A stretch of DNA of 35,086 nt from Prolixibacteraceae bacterium. GTDB taxonomy: Bacteria > Bacteroidota > Bacteroidia > Bacteroidales > Prolixibacteraceae. The notes under the pieces were generated by a model. The model did not search any database and was not told where the DNA came from. It worked only from the letters and a program-made list of their open reading frames with translations. The stretch is from contig JAENXA010000003.1 of the NCBI GenBank assembly GCA_016649735.1, positions 1 through 35,086 on the forward strand, given 5' to 3'. Positions 16,743 to 26,029 of this stretch are shown here, piece after piece. The position numbers and the translations under genes are program-made. Position 1 is the stretch's first letter, and every line of letters begins with the position of its first letter.

Positions 16743-19490
16743 ATGCGCAGAACTATTCTTTATGTTGTCTTTATTATTATCTTAATAGGAGGGAGCATAC
16801 TGTTATGGCAGCATTTTGATAATAAATCAAACAGATACTCTGACATTAGTATGGAATACAATGCTGTTCCTGTAAAATCAATGATAATTTTCAGAATACC
16901 TGATGTTGGTGATTTTTATCAGAAATTAGAAGGAAATTCTCACATTAATAAAAATTTTAAAAAATGGATCCATTCATACCTTTTACCTGAAGATCTCAAA
17001 CAACTTGAGGACAACGGAAAAGAAAAATCTCTTTCTGATATAATTAAAGGAAAACAAATAATTATTTCATTTAATACAGAAGGGAAAGATAATATAGGAA
17101 GTCTGACCATTTTTTCAATTCGCAACAAAACGGAGAAAAAAAATCTGATAAATTTTTTTAATAATTACAGTAAAGCCAGCGGTCATCAATTATATAAAAA
17201 GTCTTATGATAGAGTTGATATTTATAATTGTACACTAAAAAACAGGACATATTATTTTGCTGAAAAAAAAGGTCTGTTTTTAATAAGCAGATATCATCTT
17301 TTTATTGAGAATGCTATTCGTCAAATTGATACGAAAGGATTACAAGATCAGAAAGATTTCAAAAATCTCACATCAACAGTAAGCAACAGCTGCGATATGA
17401 ATCTTTTTATCCAGAATAATATTTCTTCTGTTTTTATAAATAATTTTTTTTCAGATAAATTTAGAAAAGCTACTTCTTCTTTTATTAATTTCTCAAAATG
17501 GACTGAGCTGGATTTATCCTTTAATGACACTGATATTAAGATGGGAGGATTCAGCATATCTGACAATGAGGATGAAAAATATATTGATCTGTTTAAAAAC
17601 CAGGATTCAGGAAGATTTATGATAGACAAGGTACTTCCATACAGAACGGGTCTTTTTGTCTGTTTAAACTTATCGGATCTTAGCAGTTTCCAAAAAAAAT
17701 ACAATAGTTTTCTTGAAAAAAAAGAAAAGAAAACATATTACCGCCAAAAAACTTTATTAACCAATCTGGATAAATATTCGCGAAAAAAATTCCTGTCAGA
17801 ATTCTGTAAAATTGCCGGAAGAGAATTTGCCATGGTTTATGGGACTGTTACCCCAGGGGAACCTTTATCAAATCGTTTTTTTGTAGTAGAAGTAAATAAT
17901 AATTCAAAAGCCCAGGAACTGTTTTTACCACTTCTCGAAAGATATGCCATATTAAATAAAAATTCCCTGACACAGGAAAGAATTTTATGTAAAAATATTG
18001 ACGGAAATAATTATTATATCTATCCTTTCCCCGAATCCCATTTTCCTGAGTTACTTTTTGGAAAGATCTTTTCCGCCACAGAAAGTAATTATATGTGCTT
18101 CTATAAAAATTACATCATTTTTTCTAATTATGAAAAAGATCTGGAAAAATATATTTCGGAGTTGAAAGAAGGAAAGACATTGTCAGAAAACGATAATTTC
18201 GAAAAATTCAACTCACAAATGTCATCACGTTCATGTTTTTATTCATACATTAATACTTTCGAATCTTACTATTTAAAAAATTATTATCTCTCTGAAAATA
18301 TAACCGAAGAATCCGGAGGAGATAAAAATTCGATTGATAATTTTTATTCATTGGGATGGCAGTTTATGCCAAATTCCGGTGCCTGTTTAAATAATGCTTA
18401 TCTAAAATACGAAAATGACAATCAGGATAATGCATCTCTAATCTGGAAGATAGAATTAGATTCAACGCTTGAGAAAAAACCACAGTTTGTTTATAATCAT
18501 ACTATTGAAGGAAACAAAGAAATTCTCATTCAGGATAATAAAAACAATTTATATCTTATTGATCAGAATGGGAAAAAATTATGGAAGAAAAAACTTTCTG
18601 GAAAAATAATCGGGAAAATCCATCAGATAGATATTTACGGAAACAAAAAACTGCAATATTTATTTAATACAAAAGATCAGATTTGTCTTATTGACAGAAC
18701 GGGTAAAACAGTATTGCCTTTCCCTATTAATCTTAAATATACTGCAACCAACGAAGTATCTGTCTTTGATTATGATAACAATAGAAATTTCCGGTTTTTT
18801 ATTGCCGATGAAAAACACAACATTAATGTTTTTGATGATAAAGGACATAAAATTAAAGGATGGAATTGTCAGAAAACGAAAACACAAGTAAAACAACCTG
18901 TTCAATACCATAAAATCGGCAAACTGGATTATATTTTCTTTAACGACAGCGAAAATACTTATATATTAGACAGACAGGGAAGAAAACGAATTTCTACAGA
19001 ACCCTTTAAACATTCTAACAACTCTTTACAATTTATTCCAGGTAAAAATCCGGCTATTGCCATTACTGATATAGAAGGTAAAATTCATCTTCAGTACTTT
19101 AACAAAAAAACAAAGATTCTTGATTTCGGAATGGACTTCAGTTCAAATCATACATTCCTTGTTAACTCTGCCCCAAACGGAGAGTCAACCAATTACTGGA
19201 TAAAAGACTCTAATAAACTTTACATTTATAATGAAAAAGAAGAACTCATTAAAAAAACACTTCCCGACTATTTTGATCTTACGCCTGATGTTATGAAAGA
19301 TCAAATGGTTACAGGCTTGTGCTATCCAGACAAAAAAGTATATCTGTTAAATAGTTTTGGAACTGTAATTTCAGGTTTCCCTTTAAGCGGAGATACTACG
19401 CCAGGCGTGGGATCATTTACAGAAGGGTCCTCATGGACTAATATAATTATCGGCAATGGCTGTACACTATACAATTACAGAATAAAATAG
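16743..19490 (+). CDS. Membrane-anchored protein with C-terminal propeller-like repeats, function unknown
   Basis: The 915-residue protein begins with one transmembrane helix (about 4-22) and no lipobox, so most of it should face the periplasm. Residues about 40-560 contain a lysine- and aromatic-rich domain reminiscent of DUF3352-type proteins; I am not certain of that assignment. The last third has about six repeats of a hydrophobic strand followed by D/N-x-x-G: LYLIDQNGKKLW, ICLIDRTGKTV, INVFDDKGHKI, TYILDRQGRKR, LYIYNEKEELI and VYLLNSFGTVI. That is typical of PQQ/WD-like beta-propeller blades. No catalytic motif is visible. It may act in envelope protein handling, which is only a guess. 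Confidence 0.75.
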   Translation: MRRTILYVVFIIILIGGSILLWQHFDNKSNRYSDISMEYNAVPVKSMIIFRIPDVGDFYQKLEGNSHINKNFKKWIHSYLLPEDLKQLEDNGKEKSLSDIIKGKQIIISFNTEGKDNIGSLTIFSIRNKTEKKNLINFFNNYSKASGHQLYKKSYDRVDIYNCTLKNRTYYFAEKKGLFLISRYHLFIENAIRQIDTKGLQDQKDFKNLTSTVSNSCDMNLFIQNNISSVFINNFFSDKFRKATSSFINFSKWTELDLSFNDTDIKMGGFSISDNEDEKYIDLFKNQDSGRFMIDKVLPYRTGLFVCLNLSDLSSFQKKYNSFLEKKEKKTYYRQKTLLTNLDKYSRKKFLSEFCKIAGREFAMVYGTVTPGEPLSNRFFVVEVNNNSKAQELFLPLLERYAILNKNSLTQERILCKNIDGNNYYIYPFPESHFPELLFGKIFSATESNYMCFYKNYIIFSNYEKDLEKYISELKEGKTLSENDNFEKFNSQMSSRSCFYSYINTFESYYLKNYYLSENITEESGGDKNSIDNFYSLGWQFMPNSGACLNNAYLKYENDNQDNASLIWKIELDSTLEKKPQFVYNHTIEGNKEILIQDNKNNLYLIDQNGKKLWKKKLSGKIIGKIHQIDIYGNKKLQYLFNTKDQICLIDRTGKTVLPFPINLKYTATNEVSVFDYDNNRNFRFFIADEKHNINVFDDKGHKIKGWNCQKTKTQVKQPVQYHKIGKLDYIFFNDSENTYILDRQGRKRISTEPFKHSNNSLQFIPGKNPAIAITDIEGKIHLQYFNKKTKILDFGMDFSSNHTFLVNSAPNGESTNYWIKDSNKLYIYNEKEELIKKTLPDYFDLTPDVMKDQMVTGLCYPDKKVYLLNSFGTVISGFPLSGDTTPGVGSFTEGSSWTNIIIGNGCTLYNYRIK

Positions 19491-19576
19491 AAAATTGTTT
19501 ATGGGTTCACATACTATACTCTGGTTTAAGAAAACCAGGCCAAAAAAGAATAAAAAAGTATTATCTTTACACAATA

Positions 19577-20215
19577 ATGAGAATAAACGGGTTCTATAAA
19601 AACATAAAGATGGAAAATTTAATGATAAATGAAATGAACGGTAATGAACCGGAAGAAAAAAGCAAAAAAGAACAATCACTGCATAGCAGGATAGATATGA
19701 AATTTCTGGATCAACGCAAAATTTTTTTATGGGGTGAGGTTAATGATGATTCAGCAAAAGATATTGTTAGTAAATTATTTTATCTTGAATCGGAGAAACC
19801 GGGTGAACCTATAACTTTTTTTATTGACAGTCCAGGGGGAGTGGTCTCTTCAGGATTTTCCATTCTGGATACAATGAATTTAATTTCATCGCCTGTTTCA
19901 ACTGTGTGCATGGGATTGGCTGCTTCAATGGGCTCTATACTATTATCAGGAGGAGTAAAAGGTTCACGTTATATTTATCCGCTGGGAGAAGTAATGATTC
20001 ATCAGCCCAGCATGGGATCATTAAGGGCGACTGCCGCTGACATAGAAATAGAAACAAGACAAATTTTAAAAACTAAAGAGCTTTCTGCTAAAATATTGTC
20101 TAAAAACTGCGGTCAGACAAAAAATAGAATATATAAAGATTTCGATCGTGATCATTGGATGGATTCTGAAGAATCCATTAAATATGGCATAGTTGATAAG
20201 ATTTATACAATTTAA
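19577..20215 (+). CDS. ClpP-family serine protease, divergent solitary copy
   Basis: The catalytic triad of ClpP is intact: Ser117 in GLAASMGS, His142 in MIHQPS and Asp192 in DFDRDHWM. The handle-domain segment ATAADIEIETRQILK is recognisable. The region before the catalytic domain, LHSRIDMKFLDQRKIFL, lacks the RGER-YDIYSRLL stretch that forms the axial gate and docking surface in standard ClpP. There is no clpX or tig next to it, so this is likely a second ClpP rather than the main housekeeping copy. An in-frame ATG at 19610 is an alternative start; a -7-like TATCTTTA at 19562-19569 lies very close to the first ATG and would favour the later one. Confidence 0.85.
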   Translation: MRINGFYKNIKMENLMINEMNGNEPEEKSKKEQSLHSRIDMKFLDQRKIFLWGEVNDDSAKDIVSKLFYLESEKPGEPITFFIDSPGGVVSSGFSILDTMNLISSPVSTVCMGLAASMGSILLSGGVKGSRYIYPLGEVMIHQPSMGSLRATAADIEIETRQILKTKELSAKILSKNCGQTKNRIYKDFDRDHWMDSEESIKYGIVDKIYTI

Positions 20216-20269
20216 TATTTATTGTTATTTGAAGATTCATCATGAAATTTACCTGCGAAATTCAGGTAT

Positions 20270-20299
20270 AAAATAACCGGTATTTTCTCCGGTTATTTT
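20270..20299. terminator. Bidirectional terminator between clpP and the SpoU gene
   Basis: AAATAACCGG (20271-20280) pairs perfectly with CCGGTTATTT (20289-20298) around an 8-base loop, with one further A-T pair outside. T-rich sequence follows on the plus strand and A-rich sequence precedes it, so it can end both converging transcripts. Confidence 0.85.
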
Positions 20300-20335
20300 T
20301 ATTAAATGGATTTAACTATACTGTGATCTATATTT

Positions 20336-20842
20336 TTAGAATAGTTGCTGGCGCTGCCATTCGAATAGTGATACAGATAATGCATGTGAAATATTCATTG
20401 ATTTATTTTTTCCTATCATCGGAATATAAACACTCTGGCTGCATTTAGATATACCTTCTGATGGTATACCATAAGATTCATTTCCAAGCATAAAAACAAT
20501 CTTTGATGGTAATTTTACCTCGTAGATATTTTTTGAACCTTCACTCGTTTCTATCGCTACAAGCGAATAATCATCGGGAATGATATTCAAAAATTCAGCA
20601 AAGGATACTGTATGTACTTTTATATGAGAATAGCTCATACCGGCTATCCTTTTTATATATGATTTTCTTAGAATAAACGATTCCTCAAGCAAAAAGACAT
20701 CTTCTCCCCCTATATTATCTACAAGACGAATTATATGACCCAAATTTTCAGCATTTTTAATATTCCATATTGAAACTAAAGGTTTATCTTTGAAATTTGA
20801 ATAGTGTTTATCACTAAAAAAAGAGACAGAATTTGTTTCCAT
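20336..20842 (-). CDS. TrmH/SpoU family RNA 2'-O-methyltransferase
   Basis: The 168-residue SPOUT-fold protein has the three TrmH-family motifs: NAENLGHIIRLVDNIG (30-45), FMLGNESYGIP and IPMIGKNKSMNISHALSV. These form the knotted SAM site and RNA-binding surface. The size fits a minimal SpoU domain without the N-terminal substrate-binding domain of RlmB, as in TrmL or TrmH-like tRNA enzymes. The target nucleotide cannot be deduced. It converges with the clpP-like gene and diverges from the lipoprotein gene. Confidence 0.88.
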   Translation of the reverse strand: METNSVSFFSDKHYSNFKDKPLVSIWNIKNAENLGHIIRLVDNIGGEDVFLLEESFILRKSYIKRIAGMSYSHIKVHTVSFAEFLNIIPDDYSLVAIETSEGSKNIYEVKLPSKIVFMLGNESYGIPSEGISKCSQSVYIPMIGKNKSMNISHALSVSLFEWQRQQLF

Positions 20843-20851
20843 TTTAATAAA

Positions 20852-20875
20852 TCTTATTTTTCGGTAAAAATAAGA
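20852..20875. repeat. 10-bp perfect inverted repeat between divergent genes
   Basis: TCTTATTTTT (20852-20861), loop CGGT, AAAAATAAGA (20866-20875) lies in the 58-base gap between the SpoU gene and the lipoprotein gene. It is too close to both starts to be a useful terminator; an operator or an mRNA leader hairpin is more likely. AT richness makes chance possible. Confidence 0.4.
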
Positions 20876-20900
20876 AGAAAACCATTAATTACGCTGAGAC

Positions 20901-21698
20901 ATGACAACATCAAAAAAATTTTTTATTTTTATTATCTCTATATTGCTATTTTCTTGCGGTCCTTCAAAAAAAGAACAGGCCATAGAAAAACTTCAAATGG
21001 CACATAATGCCTATGAAAAAGGTGATACTGCACTCGCCTTACTACAGACAGATTCCGTAAGTATATTATATAGCGAAGAAATTCAACAAAAAGAAGATGC
21101 CCAAAAATTCAGGAAACAGATATATGGAGACATTCTTTTTTGCGAACAGGACAAGCTGGATACTGTAAACAGCAAGATTTCGAAACTTGAAAAATTTTTT
21201 ACTACAGAGAAAACACCATATGACCGGTATCGTCAATATATATACAAACGGCAGGATGCTGAAAAAAGATGGAATAAATCATATATTCAGGTTCATCTTG
21301 ACGAAAGGGGAGAGTTATATATTTCAAGTAATTATTATGGAGATAAATGGTTAAACCATACTTCTTTAAGAGTTTATGACAATGATATTCAATCAAAGAC
21401 AGATACTGTTCCTCTTAACAATCCTCTTAATCATCACAGCGATTTTCTTAATACAAAATGGGAAAAAGTTTCCTATACAAACGGTGCAGATAACGGATTA
21501 ATAAAATTTATAGCCGATAATGCAGACAGAAAGCTAAAGGCGGTTTTTCTGGGTAACCGTTATTACTATATCATTTTAGAAGATTATGATAAACAAGCTA
21601 TGAAAGAAGCTTTAAAATTATCGAAATTATTAAAAAGAAAAACTTTTCTGGAAAAGGATATTAAAATTTTACATGAGAAAACAAACTTAAGCCGTTAG
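20901..21698 (+). CDS. Lipoprotein of unknown function with a helical N-terminal repeat
   Basis: The 265-residue product has a lipoprotein signal, ISILLFSCG, with the lipid-carrying cysteine at residue 19. It continues with a TPR-like helix pair (EKLQMAHNAYEKGDTALALL), a lysine/glutamine-rich coiled stretch, then a mixed region with many Tyr and Trp (residues 110-230). I do not recognise a catalytic motif. Similar proteins are seen as conserved hypotheticals in Bacteroidetes, but I cannot name a family. A spacer of about 160 bases separates it from the histidine kinase gene. Confidence 0.8.
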   Translation: MTTSKKFFIFIISILLFSCGPSKKEQAIEKLQMAHNAYEKGDTALALLQTDSVSILYSEEIQQKEDAQKFRKQIYGDILFCEQDKLDTVNSKISKLEKFFTTEKTPYDRYRQYIYKRQDAEKRWNKSYIQVHLDERGELYISSNYYGDKWLNHTSLRVYDNDIQSKTDTVPLNNPLNHHSDFLNTKWEKVSYTNGADNGLIKFIADNADRKLKAVFLGNRYYYIILEDYDKQAMKEALKLSKLLKRKTFLEKDIKILHEKTNLSR

Positions 21699-21864
21699 AT
21701 TATTTCTATTAAATTCATAAAGCAAAAAAATGTATCAGGTAAAAGCAAAAAAACTATAAACATAATACAAGAACATTACATGCAAATATACAATTTAAAC
21801 AAGTAGAAAATAATCACAGAAATTATAATTATTTTTTCATAGATTTGAATAAAAAATAGTGCAA

Positions 21865-22908
21865 ATGGGATCTTTTCCGGTAAAAAAAAGGGCTTTTTAT
21901 ATTTCGCTGGTAGTCTGTATAATCAGTCTTGCCTTTTTATTTTTATTCCAGCATACAGAGTTCCAATGGTATGGTAATATCTTTATAGTAGTTTTATTTT
22001 CCCTGATTATTTATATTTTTCTAAATTTTTCTTTCAAAAACTTTATAGAAAAAAATATAGAACCAATTTATAAAGTAATTCATGAGGTTCCTTCTCATGG
22101 AGAAAAAAATGGAGAAAAAATTCATAATTACGAAAAAGATACAACTGATGTAAAAAAAGAAGTTCAGGAATGGGCAAATAACAAAACACAGGAAATTTCC
22201 CGTCTTAAAAATCTGGAACAATACCGTAAAGAATTTCTGGGAAATGTTTCACACGAATTAAAAACACCAATTTTCAATATTCAGGGATATATTTTAACCC
22301 TTCTTGATGGCGGACTTGAGGATCCCAAAATAAACAAACTTTTTTTGAAACGCACCGAAAAAAGTATCGACCGTATGATTTCTATTGTGCAGGATCTGAG
22401 TTCCATTTCTAAACTGGAATCAGGTGAGGTTAAGATGCGCATGGAAAATTTTGACATAGTTCCACTTGTAAAGGAGGTTTTTGAGCTTCAGTCAATGACG
22501 TCTCATGAATGCGAAATTAAACTTCTTATGGAACCTGTGAAAAAACCAATAATGGTAAAAGCTGACAGGAAAAGGATAATGGAAGTCATAACAAATTTGG
22601 TAACTAATGCTCTGAAATATGGTAAAAGGAAAGGATATATAAAAATTTCTTTCTATGATTTGAAAAACAGGGTGATGATAGAAATGAAAGACAACGGAAT
22701 AGGAATCAGTCAGGATGATTTACCAAGAATTTTTGAACGATTCTATCGTGTAGATAAATCACGGTCTCGTGAACAGGGCGGAACAGGTCTGGGGCTTTCT
22801 ATTGTTAAGCATATTCTTGAAGCTCATAATCAGACTATTAATGTAAAATCAGTTTTGGATGAAGGAACGACTTTTACTTTTACACTGGGAAAAGCTAAAT
22901 TATTATAA
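21865..22908 (+). CDS. Sensor histidine kinase, PhoR-like, intramembrane-sensing type
   Basis: The protein has two N-terminal membrane helices separated by only about seven residues (around QHTEFQW), so there is almost no periplasmic sensor domain. A polar linker of about 60 residues leads to HisKA with the phospho-acceptor His in NVSHELKTPIFN, then the HATPase boxes NLVTNALKYG, DNGIGIS, FERFYRVD and GGTGLGLSIV. An upstream in-frame GTG at 21859 is possible; the ATG at 21865 is chosen. TAGATTTG at 21840-21847 is an exact -7 match very near the start, which would leave only about ten leader bases. Its partner is most likely the downstream regulator. Confidence 0.9.
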   Translation: MGSFPVKKRAFYISLVVCIISLAFLFLFQHTEFQWYGNIFIVVLFSLIIYIFLNFSFKNFIEKNIEPIYKVIHEVPSHGEKNGEKIHNYEKDTTDVKKEVQEWANNKTQEISRLKNLEQYRKEFLGNVSHELKTPIFNIQGYILTLLDGGLEDPKINKLFLKRTEKSIDRMISIVQDLSSISKLESGEVKMRMENFDIVPLVKEVFELQSMTSHECEIKLLMEPVKKPIMVKADRKRIMEVITNLVTNALKYGKRKGYIKISFYDLKNRVMIEMKDNGIGISQDDLPRIFERFYRVDKSRSREQGGTGLGLSIVKHILEAHNQTINVKSVLDEGTTFTFTLGKAKLL

Positions 22909-23090
22909 TATTTGAAATTATCATGAAATCAGAAATCGTTATAATTTGAAAGAAACAATTTCATATCTTATAAAAAATTCACTATCTTGTTTTTTACTTT
23001 ATGTTCTTTAAAGATATTTTTCAATAAGTTTCTACCTTTACAAGAATATTTGTCTTTCTATATAAAAATAACCGGCGAAATTTTTCAATC

Positions 23091-23795
23091 ATGAGCGAAG
23101 AAAAATATAAAATATTACTGGTCGATGACGAAATCGATATTCTGGAATTCATCAGTTATAATTTAAGAAAAGAAGGATTCATAGTTTTTACCGCACAAAA
23201 CGGAGTATCAGGATTAAAGATAGCAGAGAAGGAAAAGCCTAATCTTATAATACTTGATGTGATGATGCCTGAAATGGATGGAATAACTACATGCGAAGAA
23301 CTGCGGAAAATACCTTCATTACAAAATACCATAATATCATTTCTAACAGCAAGAGGAGAAGATTATTCTCAGATTGCAGGTTTCGAAGCAGGCGCAGATG
23401 ATTATATAACGAAACCTATCCGTCCCAAAGTATTAGTTAGCCGCGTCAAAGCCCTCCTGAAACGTTTTAACAGCAATAGTTCGATAAAGGAACCTTTAAT
23501 AGAGGATACCAATCTGTTGAAAATTGGAGACATAACCATTGATAAGGAACGTTATTTAATTAAAAAAGGTGAAGAAGAGATGATTCTTCCCCGTAAAGAA
23601 TTTGAACTGATATCTCTACTTGTATCTAAACCGGGAAAGGTATTTACCCGTGAAGAAATTTATTCCTCAGTATGGGGAAATAATGTTGTTGTAGGTGACC
23701 GTACAATTGATGTTCATATACGTAAACTTCGTGAAAAAATCGGTAGTGCTCATATCAAAACGCTTAAGGGTATAGGATATAAATTTGTTGAATAA
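23091..23795 (+). CDS. OmpR/PhoB-family response regulator
   Basis: The receiver domain has the acidic pocket VDDE, phospho-acceptor Asp56 (LIILDVMMP), Thr86 and Lys108 (YITKPI). The C-terminal winged helix has the PhoB-like run LPRKEFELISLLVSKPG and RTIDVHIRKLREKIG. The length, 234 residues, is standard. It follows the kinase gene on the same strand after a 182-base gap that may carry its own promoter. PhoB or RprY-type function is plausible; the target genes are unknown. Confidence 0.92.
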   Translation: MSEEKYKILLVDDEIDILEFISYNLRKEGFIVFTAQNGVSGLKIAEKEKPNLIILDVMMPEMDGITTCEELRKIPSLQNTIISFLTARGEDYSQIAGFEAGADDYITKPIRPKVLVSRVKALLKRFNSNSSIKEPLIEDTNLLKIGDITIDKERYLIKKGEEEMILPRKEFELISLLVSKPGKVFTREEIYSSVWGNNVVVGDRTIDVHIRKLREKIGSAHIKTLKGIGYKFVE

Positions 23796-23813
23796 AAAAT
23801 TAATTTTAAGCAT

Positions 23814-24437
23814 TTAAAAATACATTACTATCGCATAGTTAGTTATGAATCCCAAAAAAAACCCTGCATAAACCTGAGCAGGAGTGTGCCTTTTAAGGAT
23901 TAAACGAGAAGTTCCAATCATTCCACAAATAAGAAATAATATACAAACGGGAAAAATAGCATTCAGAGAAAATCGGAAACACACGGCCAAATAGATTCCT
24001 GTAAGTCCTCCTATTCCAGCCGTCTGGACACTTATTTTCCATTTTGAAGAAACCAGCAACAGTAATAGAATAGTGATGGCCGCAGAAATCAGAAAAATTT
24101 TAAAAGATGAGAAAAAAATCATCTGCCTAAGAAAAGAGTACCCTATATAATAAGAAACAGCAGTAATCAAAAAAAGTAAAAGACGGTCTTTTCTGTTTGA
24201 GAAGTTTATTCCATTGTGCGAAAAATATTTAATAAGCCACATAGTAAATACGGGGACAACAAAGGTACTTACAAAAACAATAGCCAGAATAAAAAGTTTT
24301 GCCTGAAAAATCAGAAAAGTACTAAAATAAAAAGGAGACAACAACAACAATAAAAAGCCCCAGGTCGGAACTATAAAGGGATCAAAAAGTATAGAAATTA
24401 CTTTAGCTATTTTTTGTTCTAAATTCAAGTTTTCCAT
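23814..24437 (-). CDS. PAP2-like integral membrane protein
   Basis: The 207-residue protein has about six transmembrane segments. It resembles Bacteroidetes PAP2-family phosphatases: KISVQTAGIGG corresponds to the KIS-H-AGIGG motif and GTSRLILKRHTPAQVYAGF to the SR-x5-H motif. The histidine of the first of these is Gln here, so phosphatase activity is uncertain. It starts one base after rpoN ends, which suggests co-transcription with rpoN. Undecaprenyl or lipid phosphate would be the usual substrate class. Confidence 0.75.
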   Translation of the reverse strand: MENLNLEQKIAKVISILFDPFIVPTWGFLLLLLSPFYFSTFLIFQAKLFILAIVFVSTFVVPVFTMWLIKYFSHNGINFSNRKDRLLLFLITAVSYYIGYSFLRQMIFFSSFKIFLISAAITILLLLLVSSKWKISVQTAGIGGLTGIYLAVCFRFSLNAIFPVCILFLICGMIGTSRLILKRHTPAQVYAGFFLGFITNYAIVMYF

Positions 24438-24438
24438 A

Positions 24439-25908
24439 TTAAAGTTTTTTTCTCATCCGCGCAACAGGAATTCCAAGTTGTTCACGATATTTTGCTATTG
24501 TCCGCCGAGCAATAGAATACGATTTTTTCTTCAAAACCTGCACCAGTTTGTCATCAGTCATAGGTTTTTGCTTATCTTCAGAATCTATACACTCCTGTAA
24601 AATTTTCTTGATTTCACGTGTTGATACTTCTTCTCCCGAATCTTTATGCATTCCTTCTGAGAAGAAATATTTCAACGGGAAAATCCCGAAATTAGTCTGA
24701 ATATATTTACTATTTGACACCCTTGAAATTGTAGATATATCAAGATCAGTACGAATTGCTATATCTTTAAGTATCATTGGTCTTAACTTACCCTCATCTC
24801 CTTCCTGAAAATATTCCTTCTGAAAACGTATAATTTCTGTCATTGTCTTTAGTAAGGTCTCCTGTCTCTGCCGAATAGCATCAATAAACCATTTAGCAGA
24901 ATAAACTTTCTGTTTTACAAAAACAAGAGCATCTTTCTGACGTTTTGAGATATCTTTTTTGTTTTTAGAATAAATTTTAATCATATCAAGATAATGTTTA
25001 CTCATCCTAAGTTCCGGGACATTTTTTTGATTAAGAGAAAGTTCCAGCTCCCCATCATTATCTTCCAAAATAAAATCAGGAACAATTACCTGATTGGTTT
25101 TTATCATAGGATTGCTACATGAACCTCCAGGACAAGGATTAAGCTTAAGAATCTCATCAATTGCAGCCTTTAATTTTTCATGAGTAATATCATATTTACG
25201 AAGAATTTTATCGTAATGTTTCTTAGTAAAATCTTCAAAACTATCCTCCAGAATTTTTATAGCCAGCAATACTGATTTTATTTCCTTTTTTCTGCGAATT
25301 TGTATAATTAGACATTCCTTAAGGCTTCGGGCGCCCACTCCGGCAGGATCAAAACTCTGAATGACCTTAAGAACTTCTTCAAGTTCTTCTTCCTTAACTT
25401 CCATATTAAGATGAAAAATCATATCATCACTTATCGATGACAAATTCCTCCGTATATATCCGTCATCATCAATATTTCCGATAAGATATTCGGCAAGTTT
25501 TTTCTGTCTTTCATCCAGAGATGATAAACTAACCTGTTCAAATAGGAATTCCCGGAAACTTGTCCCCGTAGAAAATGGTATTTCCTGATGTTTATCATCT
25601 CCGGAGTAATTACCAAAAGACACTTTATATGCAGGAGTATCATCACTATCAACATAATCATCTACAGAAAATTCATCCCCGTCGTTTTTATCTGTTTCTG
25701 ATGATTCTTCATCCACGGTATCGTTATTATCAGAAATATCGTCTGATTCCTCTCCGGGTATTTCCAATACAGGATTTTCCTCCAACTCTTTTTTTATCCT
25801 CTGTTCCAGCTGAACAGTAGGAATTTCCAGGAGTTTAATCACCTGTATCTGCTGAGGCGATAACTTCTGAAGTAATTTTTGCTGTAAACTGAGTTTTTGA
25901 GATGGCAT
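24439..25908 (-). CDS. rpoN: RNA polymerase sigma-54 factor
   Basis: Sigma-54 directs polymerase to -24/-12 promoters and needs an enhancer-binding ATPase. The Gln/Leu-rich region I is at the N-terminus (LSLQQKLLQKLSPQQIQVIKL begins near residue 6), an acidic region II follows (residues 55-90, many Asp and Glu), and the RpoN box ARRTIAKYRE is near the C-terminus. I chose the ATG at 25908 over the GTG just before it. Two -7-like sites lie upstream (25933-25926 and 25981-25974) with poor -33 boxes. No enhancer-binding protein gene is in this window. Confidence 0.95.
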   Translation of the reverse strand: MPSQKLSLQQKLLQKLSPQQIQVIKLLEIPTVQLEQRIKKELEENPVLEIPGEESDDISDNNDTVDEESSETDKNDGDEFSVDDYVDSDDTPAYKVSFGNYSGDDKHQEIPFSTGTSFREFLFEQVSLSSLDERQKKLAEYLIGNIDDDGYIRRNLSSISDDMIFHLNMEVKEEELEEVLKVIQSFDPAGVGARSLKECLIIQIRRKKEIKSVLLAIKILEDSFEDFTKKHYDKILRKYDITHEKLKAAIDEILKLNPCPGGSCSNPMIKTNQVIVPDFILEDNDGELELSLNQKNVPELRMSKHYLDMIKIYSKNKKDISKRQKDALVFVKQKVYSAKWFIDAIRQRQETLLKTMTEIIRFQKEYFQEGDEGKLRPMILKDIAIRTDLDISTISRVSNSKYIQTNFGIFPLKYFFSEGMHKDSGEEVSTREIKKILQECIDSEDKQKPMTDDKLVQVLKKKSYSIARRTIAKYREQLGIPVARMRKKL

Positions 25909-26029
25909 CACTTTTACTTTTTATTCAAAGATAAATTTTATCTCGCAAAATAGTATACTTAATCCAACAAAAACAAATGTAATAATCTTTCTTTCGATAG
26001 AGTTAATTACAACACAGGACCCTTATGCT

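Noticed and set aside
19521-19538. CTGGTTT/AAACCAG hairpin after the propeller protein gene
   Set aside because: A 7-bp stem followed by A-rich rather than T-rich sequence on the coding strand; not a convincing terminator.
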